From positions 1 through 38,197 of the forward strand of contig CACMNV010000011.1 in NCBI GenBank assembly GCA_902615025.1: a stretch of DNA of 38,197 nt, given 5' to 3'. This DNA is from an uncultured SAR116 cluster alpha proteobacterium. GTDB taxonomy: Bacteria > Pseudomonadota > Alphaproteobacteria > Puniceispirillales > Marisalimonadaceae. Positions 8,794 to 17,304 of this stretch are shown here, piece after piece. The translations under genes and the position numbers were made by a program. The notes below the pieces were generated by a model. It saw only the letters and a list, made by a program, of their open reading frames with translations. It ran no database searches and was not told the DNA's origin. Within the stretch, counting starts at the first letter, position 1. The number at the start of each line of letters is the position of its first letter.

Positions 8794-9030
8794 TTATTTT
8801 AACATATCTTTAAGATTTATTAAATTATCATCAACTTGTTTAATGATAGTTCCTAATTTTTCAATATCATGCTTTTGTTCATCATTTAGTTTTTTGTTAG
8901 AAATCATTTCTGCAATTTTTACTTCAAAATTTTTAATTGACTGATCAATTTCTAATTTTACTTTGTCAAATCTTTCAACAACGTTGTTACTATTATTTTC
9001 CAATTTTTTACTTTCATTAAAATTATACAT
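8794..9030 (-). CDS. Small coiled-coil protein, DUF4164-like
   Basis: A 78-residue, highly charged, almost wholly helical protein without membrane segments, rich in Lys, Asn, Asp and Glu, with heptad-like spacing of Val, Leu and Ile. In many alphaproteobacteria a small DUF4164 coiled-coil gene precedes zapA. Context rather than clear sequence signature suggests this is its counterpart, possibly a division accessory. Its stop directly abuts the zapA start. No clear ribosome-binding site precedes the ATG. Assignment to the family is inference. Confidence 0.6.
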   Translation of the reverse strand: MYNFNESKKLENNSNNVVERFDKVKLEIDQSIKNFEVKIAEMISNKKLNDEQKHDIEKLGTIIKQVDDNLINLKDMLK

Positions 9031-9071
9031 TATACTACTATAAAATTCTAAAGATAAAAACTTTAAATAAA

Positions 9072-9102
9072 TTGATTGATAATTATTATTTTTTTTTATA
9101 AT
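9072..9102 (+). promoter_or_regulatory. Putative sigma70 promoter for the aldolase-efp operon
   Basis: A perfect TATAAT lies at 9097-9102. The possible -35 elements are TTGATT (9072-9077, 19-nt spacer) or TTGATA (9076-9081, 15-nt spacer). Transcription would begin near 9108, about 25 nt before the ATG chosen for the aldolase. The spacer is not optimal, so this is a prediction. Confidence 0.5.
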
Positions 9103-9132
9103 TCTATTATCATCGTTATAAGTGGAGTTGTT

Positions 9133-10059
9133 ATGAGATTGACCAGAAAAGTAATTAATATTCTAAATAACTATAAGTCAGATAATCCAGGCGTAAGAGC
9201 TAATTTAGCAAGAATTTTAATGCATGGAAAACTAGGTGGCACAGGTAGATTAATTATTTTACCAGTTGACCAAGGTTTTGAACATGGACCAGCAAGATCT
9301 TTTGCAGTGAACCCTGAAGCTTATGATCCAGAGTATCATTTTAATTTGGCCATAGACGCTGGTTTATCTGCATTTGCAGCTCCATTAGGTCTAATAGAGA
9401 CATGTGCTAGTTCATATGCTGGACAAATACCTTTAATTTTAAAGATTAATAGTTCTAATTCTCTGAGTAGAAATAGTGATGCACCAACACAGGCTATAAC
9501 TGGTTCAATTTCTGAAGCAATCAGGCTTGGTTGTTCTGCCATAGGTTTTACTATTTACCCTGGATCTGATGAATCTCTAAACATGATATCAGAAATTCAA
9601 GAATTAGCTGCTGAGGCTAAAAGCCATGGGTTAGCTGTAGTTGTATGGAGTTATCCAAGAGGAGGAAATATTACTAAAGAAGGTGAGACTGCTGTTGACA
9701 TTGTTTCTTATGCAGCTCATATGGCTGCATTAATTGGAGCACATATTATAAAGGTTAAACCTCCAACAGAATTTCTTGAAGATACAAATGCTAAAAAAGT
9801 ATATGTTGATAATAAAATACCTATCTCAACCCTGAGGGATAGAATTAAAAATGTCGTTGAATCTTGTTTTCAAGGAAAGAGAATAGTAATTTTTTCGGGC
9901 GGTTCAGCTAAAAACACAGAAGGTTTATTGAATGAAATAAGAGAAATTTATGAGGGTGGTGGTTTTGGATCAATTATTGGCCGAAATTCTTTTCAAAGAC
10001 CGAAAAAAGAAGCTTTAGTCCTTCTTTCTCAGATTATTGATATTTATAAAGGTAAATAA
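9133..10059 (+). CDS. Class I fructose-bisphosphate aldolase (FbaB/DeoC type)
   Basis: This enzyme cleaves fructose-1,6-bisphosphate to dihydroxyacetone phosphate and glyceraldehyde-3-phosphate through a lysine Schiff base. I start at the ATG at 9133 (308 residues), preceded by a GTGGAG ribosome-binding sequence. The longer reading frame to 9076 adds 19 hydrophobic residues, begins inside the predicted promoter, and is rejected. Motifs: ILPVDQGFEHGP (about residues 42-53), FAAPLGLIE, VVWSYPRGGN (about 170-179), and AHIIKVKPP with Lys207 the probable Schiff-base residue. The C-terminus FSGGSAKNTEG plus GGGFGSIIGRN binds phosphate. The stop overlaps the efp start (TAATG). Confidence 0.92.
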   Translation: MRLTRKVINILNNYKSDNPGVRANLARILMHGKLGGTGRLIILPVDQGFEHGPARSFAVNPEAYDPEYHFNLAIDAGLSAFAAPLGLIETCASSYAGQIPLILKINSSNSLSRNSDAPTQAITGSISEAIRLGCSAIGFTIYPGSDESLNMISEIQELAAEAKSHGLAVVVWSYPRGGNITKEGETAVDIVSYAAHMAALIGAHIIKVKPPTEFLEDTNAKKVYVDNKIPISTLRDRIKNVVESCFQGKRIVIFSGGSAKNTEGLLNEIREIYEGGGFGSIIGRNSFQRPKKEALVLLSQIIDIYKGK

Positions 10060-10625
10060 TGAAAATCAACGCTAATTCTCTAAAAATTGGGAATTTAATA
10101 ACTCATAATAATGAGTTATGGACTGTTGTTAAATTAAATCATGTAAAACCTGGTAAAGGCGGTGCGTTCGTTCAAACTGAATTAAAAAATGTTAAGGATA
10201 ATAGAAAATTAAATGACAGATTTAGATCTACGGAAAATGTAGATAGAATTATTTTAGACGAAAAAAAATGTAGTTATTTATTCCAAGAAAATAATAACTT
10301 TGTTTTTATGGACTTAGAAACATACGAGCAATTAGAAGTTAGTTCAGATATAATTGGTGATCAAAAACATTTTTTATCTGATGGCATGGAAGTTTTAGTC
10401 AATTCATATGAAGCTCAAGTAATTTCGATAAATTTGCCTGAAACTTGTGAAGTTGAAGTTATTGAAGCAGATGCTGTAATTAAAGGCCAAACTGTATCTT
10501 CATCCTACAAACCCGCTACTATTAAAAATGGAATAAAGATTATGGTCCCAGGTCACATTGAAGTTGGTACTAAAATTATTATTAAACCTGCTGATGGGAT
10601 CTATGTTGAAAAATCTAAATTATAA
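10059..10625 (+). CDS. efp: Translation elongation factor P
   Basis: EF-P (188 residues) binds between the P and E sites and helps ribosomes make peptide bonds at polyproline stretches. The three-domain protein has the tip loop HVKPGKGGAFVQTELKN, with Lys33 in the position that is post-translationally modified in E. coli. The modifying enzyme is not in this window. The C-terminal OB domain ends with VPGHIEVGTKIIIKPADG. Length is standard. Translation is coupled to the aldolase gene by a 1-nt overlap. Confidence 0.97.
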   Translation: MKINANSLKIGNLITHNNELWTVVKLNHVKPGKGGAFVQTELKNVKDNRKLNDRFRSTENVDRIILDEKKCSYLFQENNNFVFMDLETYEQLEVSSDIIGDQKHFLSDGMEVLVNSYEAQVISINLPETCEVEVIEADAVIKGQTVSSSYKPATIKNGIKIMVPGHIEVGTKIIIKPADGIYVEKSKL

Positions 10626-10639
10626 TATTAATCAATTTT

Positions 10640-11395
10640 ATGTCTAACATATCTCCATTGATAAATGTAATGAAGACAGCTTACAATAAAGTTAATAGAA
10701 GAATATATAGAGACTTTGGTGAAATAGAAAATCTTCAAGGATTAGATAGAAAAATTGATAGATTTTTCAATAAAACATATGAATTTATTAAATATAATCT
10801 CAAAGATTATTTAACTTATTGTAGACCAGAGTGGGAATTTTTAGACAACAAAAATTCAACATTTAGAAAAGATACTTATTATTGGTTATTAGAACCTTTA
10901 AGCGGTAAAGAAAATTTCAAAAGATCTATTCCAATTTTTGCGAGCTCAATTTCTGTTTTTTTTAATGATAAAGTTATTGCATCTTCCATTTATGATCCCC
11001 TTCGTAATGATTTATATTTCACCGAAGAAGGAAAAGGGGCATTTTTAAATGACCGCAGAATTAGAGTTTCAAATAGAAAATATTTAGAAAATAGCTTAAT
11101 CTCTTTGCGGATAAATGATTCTAGTTTTAAAATTGAAAAACTTTTTTTAAAAGATCATATACCATTTAAAAATTTAAGAATTTTAAATTCTTCAATTGTC
11201 TCCATGAGCTGGCTATGTAATGGAAAATTAGATTGCTTTATTGGAACAAACATGGATAAGAATTTCATCCTATCAAGCAAACTTTTGTTAAGAGAATCTG
11301 GAGGTTTTTTTTTAGAAGCTAGTTTAAATAAAAATAATTTTTTTATTTGTGCCAACCCTATAATTCATAAAAAAATAATTAAGATTTTAAATTGA
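10640..11395 (+). CDS. SuhB/inositol monophosphatase-family protein, catalytic residues lost
   Basis: A 251-residue protein clearly descended from alphaproteobacterial SuhB. The start MSNISPLINVMKTAYNKVNR, the RRIYRDFGEIENLQ stretch, SIYDPLRNDLYFTEEGKGAF (about 116-135) and LLLRESGG (about 215-222) align well with that family as I recall it. The metal and substrate residues are gone, however. The DPLDGTxNF motif reads EPLSGKENF (85-93), so both aspartates and the threonine are replaced. The late WDxAAG motif reads NFILSS (208-213), and no Glu-Glu pair is visible near 65-70. It is probably not a phosphatase. E. coli SuhB also has a non-catalytic role in rRNA transcription antitermination with NusA and RNA polymerase, which could be the retained function (inference). 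It follows efp by 14 nt. Confidence 0.82.
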   Translation: MSNISPLINVMKTAYNKVNRRIYRDFGEIENLQGLDRKIDRFFNKTYEFIKYNLKDYLTYCRPEWEFLDNKNSTFRKDTYYWLLEPLSGKENFKRSIPIFASSISVFFNDKVIASSIYDPLRNDLYFTEEGKGAFLNDRRIRVSNRKYLENSLISLRINDSSFKIEKLFLKDHIPFKNLRILNSSIVSMSWLCNGKLDCFIGTNMDKNFILSSKLLLRESGGFFLEASLNKNNFFICANPIIHKKIIKILN

Positions 11396-11441
11396 TATTT
11401 ATTTTGATAAACTTAAGTTCTAATTTTAATGGTTTTTGAAA

Positions 11442-12467
11442 ATGAGCAGCCCCAATAAATATGCATTTAGAATGGTTTTACTACTAATAATAGTGATGAT
11501 TATCTCATATCTTCTTTACGAACCTCTAAGAGACGCTTTTGAAGGTAACAGAGAAATTAATGGCCTTATAATATTTACTTTTTTAGCAGGCGTTTTGTTA
11601 TCCTTTAGACAAACATTTAGGTTAAGTAAAGAAAGGAACTGGTTACAATTTGTAAAAAAAAACGATGTCTTTTTACCTGACAATTATAAAACTTCAAAAA
11701 TTAAACCTGAGCTCCTCGCACCTATCGCAGCTCTTCTTTTAGAAAAAAAAAATGAAAACACATCATTAACTGCAAATTCTTTATCAACTATTCTTGGAGG
11801 TGTATCTTCAAGGTTAGATGAAAATAGAGATATAATTAGATATATCATTGGATTATTAGTTTTTTTAGGACTATTAGGGACATTTTGGGGATTGCTTCAA
11901 ACTATATCATCTGTATCTTCTGTTATTCAGTCACTGGAGATAAGTGTAAATGAAAATAATGCTAATTTTTTTGACAAAATTATTAAAGGACTGAATGCGC
12001 CCATGGAAGGCATGTCAACTGCTTTTTCTTCTTCTTTATTTGGACTTGGCACATCACTTATACTTGGATTTTTAGATTTACAAGTGAGCCAAGCAAACAA
12101 TAGATTTTTCAATGAATTAGAAGATTGGCTTTCTCAAAAAGCTATTTTTACAGCGCCAAGTGAAACAAAAAATATTGAATTGGGAGAAGTGGCTCTTGAA
12201 AATTTAGCTGTAATATCAAAAAATTATATTAATACAGAAAATGAAAAAGTTAAAACATCTGAAAGGTTAAATGAACTAAACTTACTCTTAAGTCGTTTGA
12301 CAGAAAAATTAGATGACGAAAAAAATATTAAACATTCAATTGATGAATTAAATATGAATGTCAAAAATATAATTGAAAATGATAAAATACATTCTAATGA
12401 ACTAATTAATAATATTAATCTTGAATTAAGAGCTTTAAGTAAAGTAATTGAAAAATTAAACAAATAA
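11442..12467 (+). CDS. MotA/TolQ/ExbB-like proton channel family protein
   Basis: A 341-residue inner-membrane protein. Predicted membrane segments lie at about residues 10-28, 38-55, 130-155 (GLLVFLGLLGTFWGLLQTIS) and 190-212 (AFSSSLFGLGTSLILGF). The last two carry the signature of MotA/ExbB channel helices. The C-terminal 100 residues form a predicted cytoplasmic coiled coil (NELNLLLSRLTEKL onward). I use the ATG at 11442 instead of a TTG two codons upstream. It is paired with the OmpA/MotB-like gene 4 nt downstream; together they should form an ion-driven rotary or force-generating unit anchored to peptidoglycan. No flagellar genes are nearby. The cellular role is not known to me. Confidence 0.82.
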   Translation: MSSPNKYAFRMVLLLIIVMIISYLLYEPLRDAFEGNREINGLIIFTFLAGVLLSFRQTFRLSKERNWLQFVKKNDVFLPDNYKTSKIKPELLAPIAALLLEKKNENTSLTANSLSTILGGVSSRLDENRDIIRYIIGLLVFLGLLGTFWGLLQTISSVSSVIQSLEISVNENNANFFDKIIKGLNAPMEGMSTAFSSSLFGLGTSLILGFLDLQVSQANNRFFNELEDWLSQKAIFTAPSETKNIELGEVALENLAVISKNYINTENEKVKTSERLNELNLLLSRLTEKLDDEKNIKHSIDELNMNVKNIIENDKIHSNELINNINLELRALSKVIEKLNK

Positions 12468-12471
12468 TTTA

Positions 12472-13584
12472 ATGCATTATCTCAAGTTAAGAAATAAAAA
12501 TGATAATTTTATTTGGCCAAGTTTCGTTGATGCTTTAGCTAGTCTACTTATAGTTATAATTTTTATACTAATGATATTTGTAATATCTCAATATTATATT
12601 AGCCAAAAATTAAGTGGCAAAGATCAAGCCCTTATCCAATTAGAAGCAAAAATTTTAGAGATAACAAATCAATTAAGTATTGAAAAGGAAATGACAAAAA
12701 GATTATCTGCCAATATTTTTAATATTCAAAGTGAATTAGATAACAAAGATTTAGAATTACTTCGAAATAAGAGCCTAATAACAAGTTTAAAAGCCGAAAT
12801 AAGTAAAAATGAATTCAAACTTTCTGAGCAATTTGATGTATTAGAAAGTAAAGATCAAAAACTAAGTAGTTTACAAAAAAAACTTTTAGATAAAAATAAA
12901 GCCGAAAGTAACTACAATAAAATTATAAATGATCAAAAAAAAGAAGTTAGTAATTTAAATATACTAATCTCAAACTTAAAAGAAAAAATTAATAAGCTTA
13001 ATTCTCTGTTAGACGTCTATGAAAAAAAGGATAAAGCAGAAAAAATTAAAAATTTGCAATTAAAATCGACCTTAAATTCTGCTTTAGCTAGAAGAGTTGA
13101 AGAGTTACAAAAATTTAAGTCAATGTTTTTTGGGACTGTTAAGGAAAAAATAAAAAATATTCCTGAAATTAAAATTGTTGGGGATAGATTTGTTTTTCAA
13201 TCTGAAGTTTTATTTGAAACCGGTTCAATTGAAATAGGAGAAAAAGGTAAAATTGAATTGAAAAAATTTGCAGAAATTTTGTTAAATTTAGACAAAGATA
13301 TACCCAAAGATTCAAATTGGATTTTACAAATTGAAGGGCACACAGATAATTTGCCTGTTAGAAAAGGACAAATTTATAAAGATAATTGGGAATTATCTAC
13401 TAAAAGAGCTTTATCAGTATTAAGATATTTTATTAATCAAGGCTTTGATCCTAAAAAATTATTTGCTTCTGGCTATGGAAGCTTTCAACCTATTGACAAC
13501 ACAAACACAAAAATAGGAAGAATGAAGAATCGAAGAATTGAAATGAAAATTACCCAGAAATTAATTATTAATAATGATAATTAA
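12472..13584 (+). CDS. MotB/OmpA-like peptidoglycan-binding stator partner
   Basis: A 370-residue protein with one N-terminal transmembrane helix (about 17-42). Asp20 (WPSFVDALASLLIVI) occupies the place of the proton-binding aspartate of MotB/ExbD. A long coiled coil follows (about 55-215), then a C-terminal OmpA-like domain (about 240-365) with IEGHTDNLPVRKG, WELSTKRALSVLRYF and GYGSFQPI, which contact peptidoglycan. The architecture is that of a stator B subunit with an unusually long periplasmic coiled-coil arm. It follows the MotA-like gene by 4 nt and overlaps the next gene by 11 nt. Not flagellar by context. Confidence 0.85.
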   Translation: MHYLKLRNKNDNFIWPSFVDALASLLIVIIFILMIFVISQYYISQKLSGKDQALIQLEAKILEITNQLSIEKEMTKRLSANIFNIQSELDNKDLELLRNKSLITSLKAEISKNEFKLSEQFDVLESKDQKLSSLQKKLLDKNKAESNYNKIINDQKKEVSNLNILISNLKEKINKLNSLLDVYEKKDKAEKIKNLQLKSTLNSALARRVEELQKFKSMFFGTVKEKIKNIPEIKIVGDRFVFQSEVLFETGSIEIGEKGKIELKKFAEILLNLDKDIPKDSNWILQIEGHTDNLPVRKGQIYKDNWELSTKRALSVLRYFINQGFDPKKLFASGYGSFQPIDNTNTKIGRMKNRRIEMKITQKLIINNDN

Positions 13585-13873
13585 GTTTATCAAATATTTT
13601 AAGGCTAAATCCTTAAATCATCTGATACTAATATTCATAATTTTTGGAATTAGCGGGTCTTTAACTTTAATTTTATCAGAACCTATTATTAATTTTATTA
13701 AAATAAATGAAATTGTAGAAAATACGTTTATTCTATTATTTTTACGAATAATTATTATTTTTCCATTATATCAATTAGTTCTAATTTCAATTGCCACCAT
13801 ATTTGGTGAATTTAATTATTTTCTTTCATTTGAAAGAAGTATGTTGAAAAAACTTTTTAAAAAGCTTAAGTAA
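13574..13873 (+). CDS. Small membrane protein, DUF6787-like
   Basis: A 99-residue integral membrane protein with two or three hydrophobic segments (about 17-36, 50-72 and possibly 72-82) and a basic C-terminus. The pattern IFGISGSLTL ... RIIIIFPLYQLVLI ... FERSMLKKL resembles the DUF6787 family as I remember it. The start overlaps the stator-like gene by 11 nt, so it is translationally coupled and may be an accessory of that complex (inference from position only). No catalytic motif is seen. Confidence 0.6.
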   Translation: MIIKFIKYFKAKSLNHLILIFIIFGISGSLTLILSEPIINFIKINEIVENTFILLFLRIIIIFPLYQLVLISIATIFGEFNYFLSFERSMLKKLFKKLK

Positions 13874-13877
13874 AAAC

Positions 13878-13908
13878 TTGATTTTTTTTTAAATTGCATT
13901 CATATACA
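13878..13908 (+). promoter_or_regulatory. Possible promoter for rpmE
   Basis: In the 52-nt gap before rpmE, TTGATT (13878-13883) and TATACA (13903-13908) are separated by 19 nt. A GAGG ribosome-binding sequence follows just before the ATG at 13926. The long spacer makes this tentative; rpmE might also be read through from the preceding operon. Confidence 0.35.
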
Positions 13909-13925
13909 AAGTATTCGAGGTAATT

Positions 13926-14147
13926 ATGAAAAAAAATATACATCCAGACTATCATGAAATTAATATAGAAATGACAGATGGTACAAAATATATAACAAAG
14001 TCAACCTGGGGTAAAAAAGGGGATACTCTTAAATTAGACATTGATCCAGCATCTCACCCTGCATGGACAGGACAACATAGAATAATGGATTCTGGCGGGC
14101 AAGTTGCTAGGTTTAATAAAAGATTCTCTGGTCTAAGTAAAAAATAA
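13926..14147 (+). CDS. rpmE: 50S ribosomal protein L31, zinc-free form
   Basis: L31 (73 residues) bridges the ribosomal subunits. The sequence begins [19 protein letters not shown] and has [22 protein letters not shown] and a basic C-terminus RFNKRFSG, the standard alphaproteobacterial type. It has no cysteines, so it is the form without zinc binding. The ribosome-binding sequence GAGGTAATT precedes the ATG. Its stop codon directly abuts the stop of the convergent glyS gene with no spacer. Confidence 0.96.
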   Translation: MKKNIHPDYHEINIEMTDGTKYITKSTWGKKGDTLKLDIDPASHPAWTGQHRIMDSGGQVARFNKRFSGLSKK

Positions 14148-16226
14148 TTAAATTTTTAATAATTGAAATTTACAAATCATTTCAAAATTAAGCTTGATAC
14201 TTTCTAAAAGTTTTATTCGGTTATTCTTAATTTGGTTTTTTTTATCATTTACTAAAACATTATCAAAAAACTTTTCAATTAAAGAATTGAATTCATTAAA
14301 ATGATCTAATTGAATATTATTATTACTTAATTCTGAACTAATTTTATTACTTTTTGATAACTTAGTTAAAAAATTATATAATTGCATTTCTTCTTTGAAT
14401 TCAAACAATTCCTTTTTTATTTTTAAAGAATTTGGCAGTTTTTCAGACTTTTTGGTTATATTGTAAATTCTTTTGAAGTTTGAAATAAAATTAATTCCAC
14501 TTTTTGTATTTAAAATTTTATCCAATGCTTTTAATTCACTCTTAATTTCTAAAAAAGTCTTTTGACCAATATTATCTTTTGAAATTATTGCGGATAACTT
14601 ATCCGATCTAAAACCTTCTTCGATAAGAAAATTATATAACCTATCAATTAAAAAAAATTTTATTTCATTTACGAGTTTAACGTCCTTGCTAAGTTGTTTA
14701 TCAAGTGAATTAATTAGTTGATTTAGACTAAGTGTATTAGTTTCATGCCACAAAATATTAATCAAACTATTTCCTGACCTTCTTAAAGCAAATGGGTCTC
14801 TAGAACCTGTTGGTATTAAACCAATAGAAAAAAAACAGCTCAATGTATCAATATTATTACTAACTGATAAAATAGAACCCAATTTATTTCTTGGCATATT
14901 TTTGTTTAAACCAACTGGTTTATACTGGTCTTCAAAAGCAAATTGCATATCCTTACTGAAACCTTTTAATTTAGCTAAATATTTCAACATAGTTCCTTGA
15001 AGTTCTGGAAATTCTCCAACTAAATTTGAACTTAAATCTAATTTTGAATATAAGCCAAGTTTGTTCAATTTTTCATTATCATTAATATTAAATAAAGAAC
15101 CAATTTTTTCATTAATTTTAGATAATCTTAAACTTCTATCATATAGATCACCAAGACCCTCATAAAAAATCATTGTTTTGAGCTTATCGAGATAAGAAGA
15201 AAAATCATTTTTACAATCGTACTCCCAGAAAAAAAGCGCATCAGATAGTCTAGCTCTTAGCACTCTTTCATTACCTTTAACTACATTTTTATCAGTTTGA
15301 TTGCTTGGTTTTAAATTTGAGACAACAAGAAAATAAGGTGCCATTTTTTTAGAATTATCGATAAGTAAAAAATATTTTTGATGAACCTTCATAACTATTG
15401 ATAAAATTTCAAATGGTAACTTCATGTATTGTTTGTCAATTTTACCAACTAATACATTTGGAAATTCAACTAAACCTGTGACTTCATTTAAAAGGCTATC
15501 ATCTCTATAATAATTGAGATTTAATTTTTTTGAAATTTTAGATATTTGCATTTCAATGGCTTTTTTTCTTTGAAGCCTATTAACAAATACATATGAATTT
15601 TTCATAGTGTTAATAAAATCATTTACTGAATTTACTTTTACTGTTTTGTCTAAAGATCTATGCCCAAAAGTGTAATTTTTAAATTTTATAAAATCATGAT
15701 CATTTATTTTAATTTTGCCATTTACACATGATTTATCAATCAATACCATTATATTTCTTAATGGCCTACCCCATTTTAAATCTGAATAACCCCACCTTTG
15801 ACTTTTAGGCCAACTTATTGAATTACATACTTCTTGAATAATATCAGTAACCAATTGCGAAAAAGTTTTACCTTTAACAAATTTTTTATGAAAATAAAAT
15901 TCACCTTTATTTGTTTTGTTTACAGTTAATTTTTTTAATGTAGTTTTGTTTGATTTTAAAAAACCTTCGATTGCTAATTTTGGAGCATCAGTCCTAGGAC
16001 CTTTAATATCTAAACTTTGATCCTTTTGTACACTATCAATGTTATGAATTAATACACAATGATGTCTAGGTGAACTTAAAATCTCAATTTTTTCATAACT
16101 AAGTAATACTTTATTTAATACTTTTTCAAATAAAAGGTTTAATTCATTTTCTAAAAATAGTTGCATAGAGGCAGGAATTTCTTCTGAAAAAAAATCAATT
16201 AAACAATTTACTTTTTTAATTTTCAT
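14148..16226 (-). CDS. glyS: Glycyl-tRNA synthetase beta subunit
   Basis: The beta subunit (692 residues) carries tRNA-binding and accessory domains of the bacterial alpha2beta2 glycyl-tRNA synthetase. Markers are the N-terminal [63 protein letters not shown]-like [14 protein letters not shown], the HD-like region, and [13 protein letters not shown] near residue 470. Length is close to the E. coli protein. It overlaps the 3' end of glyQ by 11 nt. The 3' end meets rpmE with zero spacing. Confidence 0.96.
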   Translation of the reverse strand: MKIKKVNCLIDFFSEEIPASMQLFLENELNLLFEKVLNKVLLSYEKIEILSSPRHHCVLIHNIDSVQKDQSLDIKGPRTDAPKLAIEGFLKSNKTTLKKLTVNKTNKGEFYFHKKFVKGKTFSQLVTDIIQEVCNSISWPKSQRWGYSDLKWGRPLRNIMVLIDKSCVNGKIKINDHDFIKFKNYTFGHRSLDKTVKVNSVNDFINTMKNSYVFVNRLQRKKAIEMQISKISKKLNLNYYRDDSLLNEVTGLVEFPNVLVGKIDKQYMKLPFEILSIVMKVHQKYFLLIDNSKKMAPYFLVVSNLKPSNQTDKNVVKGNERVLRARLSDALFFWEYDCKNDFSSYLDKLKTMIFYEGLGDLYDRSLRLSKINEKIGSLFNINDNEKLNKLGLYSKLDLSSNLVGEFPELQGTMLKYLAKLKGFSKDMQFAFEDQYKPVGLNKNMPRNKLGSILSVSNNIDTLSCFFSIGLIPTGSRDPFALRRSGNSLINILWHETNTLSLNQLINSLDKQLSKDVKLVNEIKFFLIDRLYNFLIEEGFRSDKLSAIISKDNIGQKTFLEIKSELKALDKILNTKSGINFISNFKRIYNITKKSEKLPNSLKIKKELFEFKEEMQLYNFLTKLSKSNKISSELSNNNIQLDHFNEFNSLIEKFFDNVLVNDKKNQIKNNRIKLLESIKLNFEMICKFQLLKI

Positions 16227-17097
16227 GTCTTTTTATCCATTCAGAGCAACACGTTTTACTCATATTTCTAACTTTAAGGATATAAGCTTGTCTTTCAGAA
16301 ACAGAAATAACGCCTCTAGCATCCAATAAATTAAATATATGACTTGCCTTTATACATTGATCATATGCGGGTTTAACTAATGGTTTTTCTGAACTAATCA
16401 AATCATTGCATTCTTTGACACAATTATCAAATTCATTGAATAATTTATCTACATTTGCTTTTTCAAAATTATACTCTGAGTATTCTTTTTCTGCATCTTT
16501 GAAAATGTCACCATAACTCTTTCCACCAGATGATTTAGGAAGACCATTAAAATCAATTGAGTATACGTCATCTAACTCCTGAATGAACATTGCTAATCTT
16601 TCAAGTCCATAGGTTATTTCAACCGCAACAGGCCTTACCTCAAAACCTCCAACTTGCTGAAAATAAGTAAATTGAGTAACTTCCATTCCATCGCACCAAA
16701 CTTCCCAGCCTAAACCAGCCGCTCCTAATGTAGGACTTTCCCAATCATCCTCAACAAACCTAATGTCATGCTTAAGATGATCTAAATTAATTTCTTTCAA
16801 GCTTTTAAGATACAAATCTTGTATATTATCTGGAGATGGCTGAATAATAACTTGAAATTGGTAATAATGCTGAAGCCTATTTGGATTTTCCCCATATCGT
16901 CCATCTGTTGGACGTCTACAAGGCTGTACATAAGCAACTTTCCATAACGGGTTTGGTCCTAAAACATTAAGAGTAGTAGCTGGGTGAAAAGTCCCAGCAC
17001 CAACTTCCATGTCATAAGGTTGTAAAATTGTGCAACCTTGTTTAGACCAAAAATTTAAAAGTTTTAATATAATTTCTTGAAATGATAGCTTTTGCAT
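16216..17097 (-). CDS. glyQ: Glycyl-tRNA synthetase alpha subunit
   Basis: The 293-residue alpha subunit holds the class II catalytic core that activates glycine. Very well conserved motifs are visible: [20 protein letters not shown] (about 17-36), [20 protein letters not shown] (about 46-65), [18 protein letters not shown], and [20 protein letters not shown] with the glycine-site residues. Length is standard. It lies 9 nt after the small zinc-ribbon gene and overlaps glyS. Confidence 0.97.
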   Translation of the reverse strand: MQKLSFQEIILKLLNFWSKQGCTILQPYDMEVGAGTFHPATTLNVLGPNPLWKVAYVQPCRRPTDGRYGENPNRLQHYYQFQVIIQPSPDNIQDLYLKSLKEINLDHLKHDIRFVEDDWESPTLGAAGLGWEVWCDGMEVTQFTYFQQVGGFEVRPVAVEITYGLERLAMFIQELDDVYSIDFNGLPKSSGGKSYGDIFKDAEKEYSEYNFEKANVDKLFNEFDNCVKECNDLISSEKPLVKPAYDQCIKASHIFNLLDARGVISVSERQAYILKVRNMSKTCCSEWIKRHEN

Positions 17098-17106
17098 GAT
17101 TTAGTT

Positions 17107-17304
17107 TTAGTTATCAAATGGACAATTATTATTAGTACAAATTTTTTCTGAAGTCCATACACCACAAGAAGGACATTTAGAAACGTCTAAATTTTTAGGG
17201 TCTTTTACCTTGGAAGGCTTCCTTTTTTTTGAAAGAATTTTAAATATGAAAGTTATAGCTAATAATATAATAATTAACGTGAAGATTTTACTTATCGAAA
17301 ACAT
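17107..17304 (-). CDS. Small membrane-anchored zinc-ribbon protein
   Basis: A 65-residue protein with one N-terminal transmembrane helix (about residues 7-24), a short basic linker (KKRKPSK) and a C-terminal Cys4 knuckle: Cys44, Cys47, Cys56 and Cys61 in CPSCGVW and ICTNNNCPF. The topology suggests that the zinc ribbon is cytoplasmic. Its ATG overlaps the stop of the S49 peptidase gene (TAATG), so the two are translationally coupled. I do not recognise a named family. Reality is supported by the tight packing and the intact motif. Confidence 0.72.
   Translation of the reverse strand: MFSISKIFTLIIILLAITFIFKILSKKRKPSKVKDPKNLDVSKCPSCGVWTSEKICTNNNCPFDN

Noticed and set aside
9076-9132. N-terminal extension of the class I aldolase from 9076
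   Set aside because: It would add a hydrophobic 19-residue stretch overlapping the predicted TATAAT, while a good ribosome-binding site precedes the ATG at 9133.
11442-13584. Zorya-like antiphage system (ZorA/ZorB homology of the MotA/OmpA-like pair)
   Set aside because: The two subunits resemble ZorAB in architecture, but no ZorC, ZorD or ZorE-like effector gene is adjacent, and the surroundings are conserved housekeeping genes.
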